Program-made: the position numbers and the translations under genes
In this document: one piece after another, positions 27,108 to 35,476 of the stretch
Layout: every line of letters starts with the position of its first letter
Numbering within the stretch: the stretch's first letter is position 1
Notes under the pieces: generated by a model
Told to the model about the DNA's origin: nothing
The model's input: the letters and a program-made list of their open reading frames with translations, nothing else
Databases searched by the model: none
Origin: Zunongwangia profunda SM-A87
Lineage (GTDB): Bacteria > Bacteroidota > Bacteroidia > Flavobacteriales > Flavobacteriaceae
Reading direction: 5' to 3'
Length of the DNA stretch: 64,000 nt
Assembly: GCF_000023465.1 (NCBI RefSeq)
Contig: NC_014041.1
Location: 1,990,001 to 2,054,000, forward strand

Positions 27108-28427
27108 ATGAAAAATCTTCCAAAGGGTAGCAAAAAGCTACTTAACGCATGGGCATTTTACGACTGGGCAAACTCGGTGTACAGTCTGGTTATTTCTTCA
27201 GCAATATTTCCTATTTTTTATGGGGCACTAACCATTATTAGAGATGCTGAAGGCAATAATATTAATGATACCGTTCATTTCTTAGGATTTGATTTTAATA
27301 ACGATGCCCTAATTTCTTATGTAACCGCAGCAGCTTTTCTGGTCGTTTCTGTACTTAGTCCGTTTCTGTCAGGAATTGCGGATTATGTTGGGAACAAGAA
27401 GAATTTTCTGAAGTTTTTCTGTTACCTGGGCGCTTTATCATGCATAGGTTTGTTTTGGTTTAATATGGAATTTTTATGGTTCGGTTTACTTTGTTATTTC
27501 CTGGCGCTAATTGGTTTTTGGTCAAGTTTGGTATTTTATAATAGTTATTTACCAGATATCGCTTTTCCAGAGCAACAGGACAAAATAAGTGCTAAAGGTT
27601 TTTCTTTAGGATATATAGGTAGTGTTATCCTGCTTATTCTTTGTTTATTGATGATCCTTAAATACGACATGTTTGGTTTTGAAGATGAAGGATTACCAAC
27701 CCGCTTATCCTTTGTCTTAACTGGAATATGGTGGATAGGTTTTAGCCAGTACACCTATTACTATTTACCAAAAGGGACGAAAAAAGCGAAGCTTACCAAA
27801 AATGTACTGTTTAACGGATTTAAAGAACTTCGTAAAATCTGGAGTTCTCTAAATCATAACCTTCAGCTAAAAAGGTATCTTGGAGCTTTTTTCGTATATA
27901 GTATGGCGGTACAAACCATTATGCTTATCGCTACGTATTTTGGAATTAAAGAATTAAATTGGGGAGAGCAGGATGCTACAACAGGATTAATTGTAAGTAT
28001 TTTACTCATCCAGTTAGTGGCTGTTTTGGGAGCCACCTTAACGTCGAGAATAGCCGCTAAGATTGGTAATATTAAAACCCTGATTTTTATAAATATTATC
28101 TGGGCTTTAATTTGCGTATATGCCTATTTTATAACCACGCCTAATCAATTTTACGTGGCAGCGGCCAGCGTTGGTTTGGTAATGGGAGGTATCCAGTCAC
28201 TTTCACGGTCTACCTATTCTAAAATGCTTCCTGAAAATGCTATTGATACCGCCAGTTACTTTAGTTTTTATGATGTTTCAGAAAAAATAGGGATTGTTAT
28301 CGGGATGTTTATGTATGGTTTAATAGCCCAGCTTACCGGGAGTATTCGAAATTCGATATTATTTTTGATCATTTTTTTTATAGGTGGGATTATTTTATTG
28401 ATTAGAGTACCGAAAATTAGAAGTTAG
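27108..28427 (+). CDS. UMF1 family MFS transporter (Atg22-like)
   Basis: A 439-residue inner-membrane transporter with about 12 hydrophobic segments. The opening NAWAFYDWANSVYSLVI is the hallmark of the UMF1/Atg22-like MFS family, and GGIQSLSRSTYSKMLPE in the seventh-to-ninth segment region is also conserved. Fungal Atg22 exports amino acids from vacuoles; bacterial substrates are unknown. Followed by a long gene-free region with repeats. Confidence 0.87.
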   Translation: MKNLPKGSKKLLNAWAFYDWANSVYSLVISSAIFPIFYGALTIIRDAEGNNINDTVHFLGFDFNNDALISYVTAAAFLVVSVLSPFLSGIADYVGNKKNFLKFFCYLGALSCIGLFWFNMEFLWFGLLCYFLALIGFWSSLVFYNSYLPDIAFPEQQDKISAKGFSLGYIGSVILLILCLLMILKYDMFGFEDEGLPTRLSFVLTGIWWIGFSQYTYYYLPKGTKKAKLTKNVLFNGFKELRKIWSSLNHNLQLKRYLGAFFVYSMAVQTIMLIATYFGIKELNWGEQDATTGLIVSILLIQLVAVLGATLTSRIAAKIGNIKTLIFINIIWALICVYAYFITTPNQFYVAAASVGLVMGGIQSLSRSTYSKMLPENAIDTASYFSFYDVSEKIGIVIGMFMYGLIAQLTGSIRNSILFLIIFFIGGIILLIRVPKIRS

Positions 28428-28430
28428 GAT

Positions 28431-28449
28431 TTAGAGCGCTGCGCTGCGA
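28431..28449. repeat. Copy of a degenerate intergenic repeat
   Basis: TTAGAGCGCTGCGCTGCGA directly after the transporter stop, followed by two AGAATATAGA words. Shares its core with 21864 and 28621. Confidence 0.35.
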
Positions 28450-28620
28450 GAATATAGAAAAGAGAATATAGACCATATACGAGAGAAATAAGATCCAGGA
28501 ATAAAGCTTAAAAATGCTAAATTTTGTATGCTAAATTTTGGATTTGAACAAGGACGTCGTCTCAACCTTGCCTCACCGGCATGCAAAGTGGATAGCTCTT
28601 TTTTGAGTTAGAAGTAGCAT

Positions 28621-28635
28621 TTAGACCGCTACGTC
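28621..28635. repeat. Copy of a degenerate intergenic repeat
   Basis: TTAGACCGCTACGTC, followed by GTTAAATAGAAAATA; third copy of the family also seen at 21864 and 28431. Confidence 0.3.
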
Positions 28636-28796
28636 GTTAAATAGAAAATAAACTAGAGATACATAAATCTGGAATCAGCATTGATTTGGGATGAATGTGC
28701 CAACAATTTATGTTTAGTTCCGGCTGATTACAAGTTAATATTCTTCATTTTACCCAAATAAAAACTAGAGATGTGAGATGAAATAATTAGTTTTAA

Positions 28797-28854
28797 ATTC
28801 CTGATTCCTGATTCCTGATTCCTGATTCCTGATTCCTGATTCCTGATTCCTGAT
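28797..28854. repeat. Tandem heptamer array (CTGATTC)n
   Basis: Seven perfect copies of CTGATTC at 28801-28849, preceded by a partial ATTC and ended by a partial CTGAT. A 7-bp unit is prone to copy-number change by slippage. It lies about 95 bp downstream of the stop of the head-GIN gene and outside any coding frame, so slippage would not change a protein. Confidence 0.95.
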
Positions 28855-28948
28855 AACCCTAAACAATTTCCAAACAAAAAATCCCTTCTTTAAGGGAGAA
28901 GGGACTTCGCATTCAAAAAAATTAAACAATAATTATCAATATTGGGAA

Positions 28949-29686
28949 TTAATGTTTTGAGATATCTCCAGATCCTGAAGTTTTAAAGTTTTCTTTGCTG
29001 GGATTCCCTTTATATTCAATATCTCCAGAGCCTGCAACTCGTGCTTCAAGCTCTTCTTCGGCATAAACCATCACATCACCAGAACCAGAAACCTGTGCGC
29101 TTACTTTTTTTGCTCTAAGTTTAAAAGCGTCAAAATCTCCAGATCCGGTTACGCCGCAATCCAGGCTTTTTGCGTTTCCTATTAATACTACATCACCGCT
29201 GCCGGTAACGTTTCCGGTAATATCATCAGCTTCGATTTCTAGTTTTAAATCGCCACTTCCGGTTACCGATAAGGAAAAATCTTTTGCGGTGATTTTATCC
29301 TCAGTCCAGATATCACCGCTTCCGGTTAAATGAGCCCCCTCTAAATCTTCAAAAGGAACGGTTACTTTAATCATGTTGTTTTTAGAAGGACTAATATTTA
29401 CCCCTTTTTCTACTGAAATTTTTAAAGTTCCGTTTTTCACTTCCGTAGTAATATATTCCTGAAGATTGCTTTCGGCTTCAATGGTCAGGTTTCCTTCAGT
29501 TCCGCTAACCAAGACAACATCCATAAAACCTACAAGGCTTACTTTGTCGTAATCTGATGTTTTGCGGCTTTTATTTACCATATCGCCATTTCCTTTAATA
29601 CTTTTATTGCTGCTCCACCATTGGGCACTTGCTGAGGTGATGCTTATACAAAAGATAACTACTACTGTTAAAATTGATTTTTTCAT
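28949..29686 (-). CDS. Head GIN domain protein (DUF2807)
   Basis: A 245-residue exported protein with signal MKKSILTVVVIFCISITSASAQ. The mature part is a head-GIN/DUF2807 beta-helix: repeated GSGD motifs (HLTGSGDIW, SVTGSGDLKL, NVTGSGDVVL, GVTGSGDFDA, QVSGSGDVMV, RVAGSGDIEY, TSGSGDISKH) each end a turn of a right-handed beta-solenoid. Such proteins are common in Bacteroidota envelopes and their role is not known. It lies downstream of the sigma/anti-sigma/DUF4097 operon on the same strand, so co-regulation is plausible. Confidence 0.87.
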   Translation of the reverse strand: MKKSILTVVVIFCISITSASAQWWSSNKSIKGNGDMVNKSRKTSDYDKVSLVGFMDVVLVSGTEGNLTIEAESNLQEYITTEVKNGTLKISVEKGVNISPSKNNMIKVTVPFEDLEGAHLTGSGDIWTEDKITAKDFSLSVTGSGDLKLEIEADDITGNVTGSGDVVLIGNAKSLDCGVTGSGDFDAFKLRAKKVSAQVSGSGDVMVYAEEELEARVAGSGDIEYKGNPSKENFKTSGSGDISKH

Positions 29687-29748
29687 GATGTGATTGATTA
29701 ATGGTTATGCCAGATGGCTATTTTTATTGGCACCGCCAAAGGGTTTAA

Positions 29749-29816
29749 TACCCCGAGACTCGCCTCGAAATTATAATTTTGTCTCTATCGGATACCTCAT
29801 GGGCTTGCCCCAAGGT
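29749..29816. repeat. REP-like pair of hairpins
   Basis: Two GC-rich hairpins in otherwise AT-rich DNA: CGAG-ACTCGC-CTCG (29754-29767) and ACCT(CA)TGGG-CTTGC-CCCA-AGGT (29794-29816). They lie between the DUF4097 and head-GIN genes. Paired short hairpins of this kind resemble REP doublets. Confidence 0.4.
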
Positions 29817-29841
29817 TGTTTACTTGCTGAATTATATGTTT

Positions 29842-30933
29842 TTAATATTCTTTATGGAAACTAACGCTTCCATAGCTTGTGGTGATGTTTATTGAATTTT
29901 GGCTGTTTTGTTTACCATAATATCCTGAAATCTCCTTGCTGGTATTACGATCATGCCTTTTTTGAACTTCCAGATCATCCGTACCTTTTACGCTCCCGTA
30001 AGAGGTATGCACGTTAAAGATAAAATCCATTTCTGCATCAAAACCTAATTTGATTCCCGCGTAGTCGGTATCAATATTTACGCTTTTTACCCCGTTGATT
30101 AATTTTTCAATAGAAATCGAACCGTAGTCCTGATTTAGGCTAAGGGATGAGAACACCCGGCCAATCTTAGTACTTAAGTAATCACCATCAGCTTCAAGGT
30201 CTTTTACTTTATCTACTCTAAAGCTTCCGTAATCACAATTGTATCGAAGACGTTCAACTTTTTCAACTTTCGAGTCGGTATAATCAGCACTAATGATCAA
30301 GTCTTCAGCTTCTTCAATGGTAAATTCAGAATAATCGGCATCGATTTCCGCAGAAGAAATAAACCCAAAGTGAGAATTTCGGGTATAATCGAAATTCAAA
30401 ATATTTCTGGATCCTCTTAATTCTCCGATGTCAATTTTTCCATAATCACAGGAAATATCGGTATTTCCGTTTACTTTATCGATGTAAATGGCTCCGTAAT
30501 CATTATCGATTACCATATCATGATTTACAGGAGCTTTTACTACATAATTGATCTCCATATTGACATTATTACTGCTGCTAAATAAACCGCTCCACCAGGA
30601 TTTTTCTTCTTTTTGATACCGCGTTCTTGCACTTACACGATTGCCGCTTTGCTGAAAATCTACTGAAATATCGTTTAATTTTTTCTGAACTCTTTCAGGA
30701 TCATCGCCGTTTGTTTTTATAAAAACCTGAATGACAATTCGGTTTTCGTCCCAGGTAGAAATATCTATATTTCCGTAGTTATTATTAATGTCCAAAACAC
30801 CTCTTTGGGATACTTTAAATTCTTTTTTTATCGTTTTTTCTTTAGTATGCCTGCCATCCAAATCTTTGTTGGCAAAACCTAATGCCGGCACTAATAGTGC
30901 GCAGAACAAGAGCTTATATAATGTTAGTTTCAT
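29842..30933 (-). CDS. DUF4097 family beta-solenoid protein
   Basis: A 363-residue exported protein with signal peptide ending at LVPALGFA. Its body is a repetitive beta-solenoid of DUF4097 type, with recurring DYG/DYxxI turns (DNDYGAIYIDKVNG, SCDYGKIDIGEL, NCDYGSFRVDKV, NQDYGSISIEKL, TTSYGSVSF). The architecture is related to the head-GIN protein nearby. Its start overlaps the anti-sigma gene by 20 bp, so it is part of the sigma operon and may be the envelope target or sensor of that system. Function unknown. Confidence 0.83.
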   Translation of the reverse strand: MKLTLYKLLFCALLVPALGFANKDLDGRHTKEKTIKKEFKVSQRGVLDINNNYGNIDISTWDENRIVIQVFIKTNGDDPERVQKKLNDISVDFQQSGNRVSARTRYQKEEKSWWSGLFSSSNNVNMEINYVVKAPVNHDMVIDNDYGAIYIDKVNGNTDISCDYGKIDIGELRGSRNILNFDYTRNSHFGFISSAEIDADYSEFTIEEAEDLIISADYTDSKVEKVERLRYNCDYGSFRVDKVKDLEADGDYLSTKIGRVFSSLSLNQDYGSISIEKLINGVKSVNIDTDYAGIKLGFDAEMDFIFNVHTSYGSVKGTDDLEVQKRHDRNTSKEISGYYGKQNSQNSINITTSYGSVSFHKEY

Positions 30934-31477
30934 TTTTTTGTGTGTTTAGTTGTTTTATCGTTTCAATTTGGTCCAGTACCTGATTTAACAGGTCAATTCT
31001 TTTTTGAAAGTTGTTAATCATGGCGTAGATTACGCGTTTATCCTGCCCACTTTCTAAAAGGTCTTTTTTTAGTTTATTGTATTCTTTTTCTAAGGTTTCT
31101 AGTTGCACCAAGGCATCGTTAATGATTTTATTGGTTTGTGGGCTGCGCTCTCCTTCGATAGATTTAAGTTCCCTTTCGATAAGTGTACTATAAAAATCCT
31201 GTGTTTCCTTCATTTGCGGGGATACCGCAGCAAGGCCTGTTTCCTTAGCAAAGGCAGGAGTATTAAATACCTTTCCAAAAGCAAAAAATACTATGATAAG
31301 GGCGGCTGCTATGCTACTTAGAGGGATCCAAAGTTTTCTTAGTTTTCCTTTTTTAGGATGTTTGTTTTGATGCCGCCGGTCAAGTTTTTCGAGAAATCGA
31401 TCTTCGTGTCCTGAATTTGGTTCAGCAATATCGAAGTTCAATTTTTTCAGATCCTCAAAGTATTCGTCATTTTTCAT
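30914..31477 (-). CDS. Putative transmembrane anti-sigma factor
   Basis: A 187-residue protein with a cytoplasmic N-terminal part (about 1-45), one transmembrane helix (LWIPLSSIAAALIIVFFAFG, about 49-68) and a periplasmic region of about 115 residues that is strongly helical and charged (ETLEKEYNKLKKDLLESGQD), likely a coiled coil. It overlaps the ECF sigma gene by 11 bp and the DUF4097 gene by 20 bp. No zinc HxxxCxxC motif is present. The anti-sigma role is inferred from position and membrane topology. Confidence 0.75.
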   Translation of the reverse strand: MKNDEYFEDLKKLNFDIAEPNSGHEDRFLEKLDRRHQNKHPKKGKLRKLWIPLSSIAAALIIVFFAFGKVFNTPAFAKETGLAAVSPQMKETQDFYSTLIERELKSIEGERSPQTNKIINDALVQLETLEKEYNKLKKDLLESGQDKRVIYAMINNFQKRIDLLNQVLDQIETIKQLNTQKNETNII

Positions 31478-32024
31478 CTTTCATCATTTTTTTTCTTAAA
31501 CTTTCTTTAGCTCGCGAGATGGTCGTCCTACAATTGGCATAAGAGATATTTAAAATATCGCCTATTTCTTCATAATCATAACCTTCAATTAAATGAAGTG
31601 TTAGGCAAATCCTGTAATTCTCCTTTAGTTCTTGCATGGCGTTTAAAACCATTTTCACTTTTTGATTTTGAGTATCAGTAGTAGTTATTCCTTCATTATC
31701 GTCTATTTCGTTTTTAAGATAATCCTTGTAGCTTACTTCTTCGTATTTCGATCTTTTACTGTGTGCATTAATGCTGTTATTTACCACAATTCGCTTTAGC
31801 CAGGCACCAAAAGAAGCTTCAGCTTTAAACTGATCAATTTTTTCGAAAGCACTTAAAAAAGACTCTTGCATAATATCTTCTGCCTCGGCGCTGTGATGAA
31901 CGATTCTTAATGCGGTATTATACATGGCCCTGTAATACCTGTTGTAAATCTCCATTTGGGCGCGTTGGTTACCCAGACGGCAGTCATTTACAAGATTGTT
32001 AATATGTGTGATGGTTGATTGCAA
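31467..32024 (-). CDS. ECF-type RNA polymerase sigma factor
   Basis: A 185-residue sigma-70 family ECF factor. Region 2 (YNRYYRAMYNTALRIVHH, AEDIMQESFLSAFEKIDQF) recognises the -10 and melts DNA; region 4 (LKENYRICLTLHLIEGYDYE, EIGDILNISYANCRTTISRA) is the -35-binding helix-turn-helix. First gene of a three-gene operon with overlapping reading frames (sigma, membrane protein, DUF4097 beta-solenoid), so it probably responds to an envelope signal and controls envelope genes. The regulon is unknown. Confidence 0.9.
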   Translation of the reverse strand: MQSTITHINNLVNDCRLGNQRAQMEIYNRYYRAMYNTALRIVHHSAEAEDIMQESFLSAFEKIDQFKAEASFGAWLKRIVVNNSINAHSKRSKYEEVSYKDYLKNEIDDNEGITTTDTQNQKVKMVLNAMQELKENYRICLTLHLIEGYDYEEIGDILNISYANCRTTISRAKESLRKKMMKDEK

Positions 32025-32201
32025 AAAATTATCTTGTTTCTAATATAAAGATAGGGGTAGTTTCTGTTTGTTACAGTTTTTGAAAATTATTTCAGAAAAA
32101 ATATGCTGGCATAGGAATTGAAACATCTAATAGATAACAATTTTAAGTGCCTGAAATATAGGAATTGCAGGTGTAGAGGTCTCAAAACAAATTGAAATAA
32201 A

Positions 32202-32221
32202 CAAACTGTAATGACAGTTTG
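32202..32221 (+). promoter_or_regulatory. Perfect palindrome in the lon leader
   Basis: CAAACTGT-AATG-ACAGTTTG, 8-bp arms and 4-nt spacer, ending 17 nt before the lon ATG. The right arm recurs at 32267-32274 inside codons 10-12 and TGTAATGACA (32207-32216) is complementary to TGTCATTACA at 32273-32282, so an mRNA could fold in two exclusive ways around the start codon. It could alternatively be a protein operator. Confidence 0.55.
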
Positions 32222-32238
32222 ACTTTTAAAGATAACTT

Positions 32239-34689
32239 ATGGCTAAAACAAAATTCACGGATATTGACAGTTTGTCATTACAAGGTATAAATGAAGATGC
32301 AGAGTTGATACCGTTAATGACGCCTGAAGATGAAGAGGAAATAAACAGAGAAAAATTACCTGAAAATTTACCAATATTACCTTTAAGGAACACGGTGCTC
32401 TTTCCGGGAGTAGTAATCCCAATTACTGCAGGAAGAGATGCTTCGATTAAATTAATTAACGAGGCGAACAATAATGAAAAAATTATTGGTGTTGTCTCCC
32501 AAAAAGATGAAGAAGTAGAAAATCCCGGTATTAAAGATATTAATAATATTGGTGTAGTAGCCCGTATTCTAAGGGTTTTAAAAATGCCCGATGGAAATAC
32601 AACGGTGATTATACAAGGTAAAAAACGTTTTAATATTTCTGAAATAACGCAGGAGGAGCCGTTTCTAAGAGCAAATGTTGAAGAAATTCCTGAAACGAAG
32701 CCGGATGTTCAAAATGAAGAATTTGGAGCTATAATCGATGCAATCAAAGATTTGGCGCTTCAGATTATTAAAAGTAGTCCTAACATTCCCTCTGAAGCTT
32801 CTTTTGCAATTAAGAATATCGAGAGTAATTCGTTCTTAATCAATTTTGTTTCTTCTAATATGAATCTATCGGTAGAGGAGAAACAAAATCTTTTAGCGAC
32901 TAATGACCTTAAAGAAAGGGCTTTGGCTACGCTTAAATTTATGAATATCGAAAACCAAAAACTTGCGTTGAAAAACGATATTCAGTCGAAGGTGCAAAGC
33001 GATATGAGCCAGCAACAGCGTGAATATTTTCTTCATCAGCAGATGAAAACCATTCAGGAAGAATTGGGTGGCGTTTCTCATGAAGATGAAATTGAAGAAA
33101 TGCGTGTTCGTGCCAAGGATAAAAAATGGAGTGAAGATGTACAAAAGCATTTTGAAAAAGAACTTTCCAAAATGCAACGTATGAATCCCCAGGTAGCTGA
33201 ATATTCTATTCAACGTAACTATCTGGATTTATTTTTAGATCTTCCCTGGGATGAATTTAGTAAAGATAAATTTGATCTTAAACGTGCTAAGAAAATTTTA
33301 GATCGTGATCATTACGGTTTAGATGATGTAAAAAGAAGAATTATAGAATATCTGGCAGTATTAAAATTGCGTAACGATATGAAGTCTCCTATTCTTTGTC
33401 TTTATGGGCCTCCCGGAGTTGGTAAAACAAGTTTAGGAAAATCTGTAGCAGAGGCTTTAGGTCGTGAATATGTTCGAATTTCTTTAGGTGGTTTAAGAGA
33501 CGAAGCTGAAATTAGAGGGCATCGTAAAACCTATATTGGTGCGATGCCGGGAAGGATTATACAGAGTCTTAAAAAAGCAGGAACCAGTAATCCAGTTTTT
33601 GTATTGGATGAAATTGATAAGCTAAGCATTGGGAATGCCGGCGATCCATCTTCAGCCTTATTAGAAGTTTTAGATCCCGAACAGAATAGCGAATTTCACG
33701 ATAACTTTTTAGAATTAGGTTTCGATCTGTCTAAAGTGATGTTCATTGCTACTTGTAATAGTTTAAATACTATTCAGCCTGCATTACGTGATCGTATGGA
33801 GATCATTAATGTTACGGGGTATACTATTGAAGAGAAGATTGAGATTGCTAAAAGGCATTTACTTCCGAAGCAATTAAAAGAGCATGGATTAACGAAAGAC
33901 GATCTTAAAATTGGTAAAGCACAGCTTGAAAAAATAGTGGAAGGCTATACTCGTGAATCTGGAGTTCGAGCTTTAGAAAAACAGATCGCTAAAGTAGTAC
34001 GCTATGGTGCAAAAAGTATCGCCATGGAAGAGGATTATAATAAAAAAATAACGAACGAAGATATTATCGAAATTTTAGGTAGTCCTCGTTTAGAGCGTGA
34101 TAAATATGAGAATAATGAGGTTGCCGGAGTGGTAACCGGATTGGCCTGGACGCAGGTGGGGGGTGATATTCTCTTTATCGAATCGATTTTATCCAAAGGA
34201 AAAGGCAATTTAAATATTACTGGAAACCTGGGTAAAGTGATGAAAGAGTCGGCAACCATTGCCATGGAGTATATTAAATCTAACGCGGAAGAATTAGGTA
34301 TAGAAGCCGGTATTTTTGAGAAATATAACGTACATATTCACGTACCTGAAGGAGCTACACCTAAAGATGGGCCTAGTGCAGGTATTACGATGTTAACATC
34401 TTTAGTTTCTTTATTCACTCAGAGAAAGGTAAAGAAAAGTATAGCTATGACCGGTGAGATAACTTTAAGAGGAAAAGTGCTTCCGGTTGGTGGTATTAAA
34501 GAGAAAATCCTTGCAGCTAAAAGAGCCAGAATAAAAGAGCTTATTCTGTGTAAAGAGAACGAACGTGATATTAAAGAAATTAAAGACGAATATTTAAAAG
34601 GTCTTACGTTTCATTATGTAAACGAAATGAGTGAGGTTATTGATATTGCGATCACTAATGAAAAGGTGAAAAACGCAAAGGAGTTGTGA
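32239..34689 (+). CDS. lon: ATP-dependent Lon protease
   Basis: An 816-residue cytoplasmic protease that degrades misfolded and regulatory proteins. N-terminal LON substrate-binding domain (about 42-240, [20 protein letters not shown]), AAA+ module with Walker [12 protein letters not shown] and Walker [12 protein letters not shown], and the C-terminal protease domain with the Ser-Lys dyad S713 ([11 protein letters not shown]) and K756 (GGIKEKIL). All motifs intact and length typical. Monocistronic with a terminator downstream; the leader has a striking palindrome. Confidence 0.95.
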   Translation: MAKTKFTDIDSLSLQGINEDAELIPLMTPEDEEEINREKLPENLPILPLRNTVLFPGVVIPITAGRDASIKLINEANNNEKIIGVVSQKDEEVENPGIKDINNIGVVARILRVLKMPDGNTTVIIQGKKRFNISEITQEEPFLRANVEEIPETKPDVQNEEFGAIIDAIKDLALQIIKSSPNIPSEASFAIKNIESNSFLINFVSSNMNLSVEEKQNLLATNDLKERALATLKFMNIENQKLALKNDIQSKVQSDMSQQQREYFLHQQMKTIQEELGGVSHEDEIEEMRVRAKDKKWSEDVQKHFEKELSKMQRMNPQVAEYSIQRNYLDLFLDLPWDEFSKDKFDLKRAKKILDRDHYGLDDVKRRIIEYLAVLKLRNDMKSPILCLYGPPGVGKTSLGKSVAEALGREYVRISLGGLRDEAEIRGHRKTYIGAMPGRIIQSLKKAGTSNPVFVLDEIDKLSIGNAGDPSSALLEVLDPEQNSEFHDNFLELGFDLSKVMFIATCNSLNTIQPALRDRMEIINVTGYTIEEKIEIAKRHLLPKQLKEHGLTKDDLKIGKAQLEKIVEGYTRESGVRALEKQIAKVVRYGAKSIAMEEDYNKKITNEDIIEILGSPRLERDKYENNEVAGVVTGLAWTQVGGDILFIESILSKGKGNLNITGNLGKVMKESATIAMEYIKSNAEELGIEAGIFEKYNVHIHVPEGATPKDGPSAGITMLTSLVSLFTQRKVKKSIAMTGEITLRGKVLPVGGIKEKILAAKRARIKELILCKENERDIKEIKDEYLKGLTFHYVNEMSEVIDIAITNEKVKNAKEL

Positions 34690-34706
34690 TCATAAATTTA
34701 TATTTT

Positions 34707-34736
34707 AAAAGCCTCGAAGAAATTCGGGGCTTTTTT
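34707..34736 (+). terminator. Intrinsic terminator of lon
   Basis: GCCTCGAA / TTCGGGGC (one G-T pair) around GAAA, preceded by A4 and followed by T6. Its T tract runs into the -33 box of the cmk promoter. Confidence 0.85.
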
Positions 34737-34766
34737 GTTTTAGCCATTTTCAAATCTCTATTTTTG
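34734..34766 (+). promoter_or_regulatory. Promoter of cmk
   Basis: TTTG (34734-34737), 21-bp spacer, TATTTTTG (34759-34766). It overlaps the T tract of the lon terminator. The 5' leader would be about 10 nt before ATG 34783. Confidence 0.65.
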
Positions 34767-34782
34767 TACAAACTTCAGCTAG

Positions 34783-35475
34783 ATGACTAAAAAAATTACT
34801 ATTGCCATCGATGGGCATTCTTCAACAGGAAAAAGTACAGTTGCAAAGCAATTAGCTAAAAAGCTAGGTTATATATATGTAGATACCGGCGCTATGTATC
34901 GTGCAGTAACGCTGTATGCTATGCGTAAGGTAATGGTAACAGATGATAAATTAGATGAGGAAGCTTTGTTAAGGCATTTAGCTTTTATTAGTATTAAATT
35001 TGAGTTTGATAAGGATCTTGGGTATGGTGTAGTACATTTAAATAATGAAAATGTGGAAGAGGAAATCCGATTGATGGAAGTTTCTAATAATGTGAGCAAA
35101 GTCGCGGCGATTCCCCAGGTTCGTAAAATGTTAGTAGCACAGCAGCAAGAAATAGGGAAAGAAGGAGGTGTGGTTATGGATGGCCGTGATATTGGCACTG
35201 TGGTATTTCCTAATGCAGAATTAAAGTTGTTTATGACCGCTTCTGCGGAAAAAAGAGCTGAGCGTCGTTACAATGAACTAAAACAAAAAGGAAACGATGT
35301 TAGTTACGAAGAAGTACTCAAAAATGTGGAAGAACGTGATCATTTAGATTCTACCCGGGAAACGTCTCCATTAGTTAAAGCTCAAGATGCTATCGAGATC
35401 GATAATACTAATCTTAGCAAAGAGGAGCAATTCGACAAGATTCTTAGTTTGGTAAAAGAAAAAACTGACGCCTAA
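34783..35475 (+). CDS. cmk: (d)CMP kinase
   Basis: A 230-residue nucleoside monophosphate kinase that phosphorylates CMP and dCMP with ATP. P-loop GHSSTGKSTVAKQLAKKLG (residues 10-28), the CMP-binding DTGAMYRAVT, DGRDIGTVVFPNAELK with substrate-contacting Asp/Arg, and the lid region RRYNELKQKG. Typical length. The permease gene begins one base after its stop, so the two are co-transcribed; in many genomes cmk sits beside rpsA, as nearly here. Confidence 0.93.
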   Translation: MTKKITIAIDGHSSTGKSTVAKQLAKKLGYIYVDTGAMYRAVTLYAMRKVMVTDDKLDEEALLRHLAFISIKFEFDKDLGYGVVHLNNENVEEEIRLMEVSNNVSKVAAIPQVRKMLVAQQQEIGKEGGVVMDGRDIGTVVFPNAELKLFMTASAEKRAERRYNELKQKGNDVSYEEVLKNVEERDHLDSTRETSPLVKAQDAIEIDNTNLSKEEQFDKILSLVKEKTDA

Positions 35476-35476
35476 A

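Larger units (their letters stand above)
28428..28948. other. Repeat-bearing intergenic region
   Basis: About 520 bp without a gene between the convergent UMF1 transporter and head-GIN genes. It holds two copies of a degenerate GC-rich repeat (28431 and 28621), a direct repeat TGCTAAATTTTG (two copies near 28514-28545), a short TGCC...GGCA hairpin (28569-28581) and a 7-bp tandem array (28797-28854). No convincing coding frame seen. Confidence 0.6.

Noticed and set aside
28797..28854. CRISPR-like array
   Set aside because: The repeats are 7 bp, contiguous and have no spacers; simple tandem repeat.
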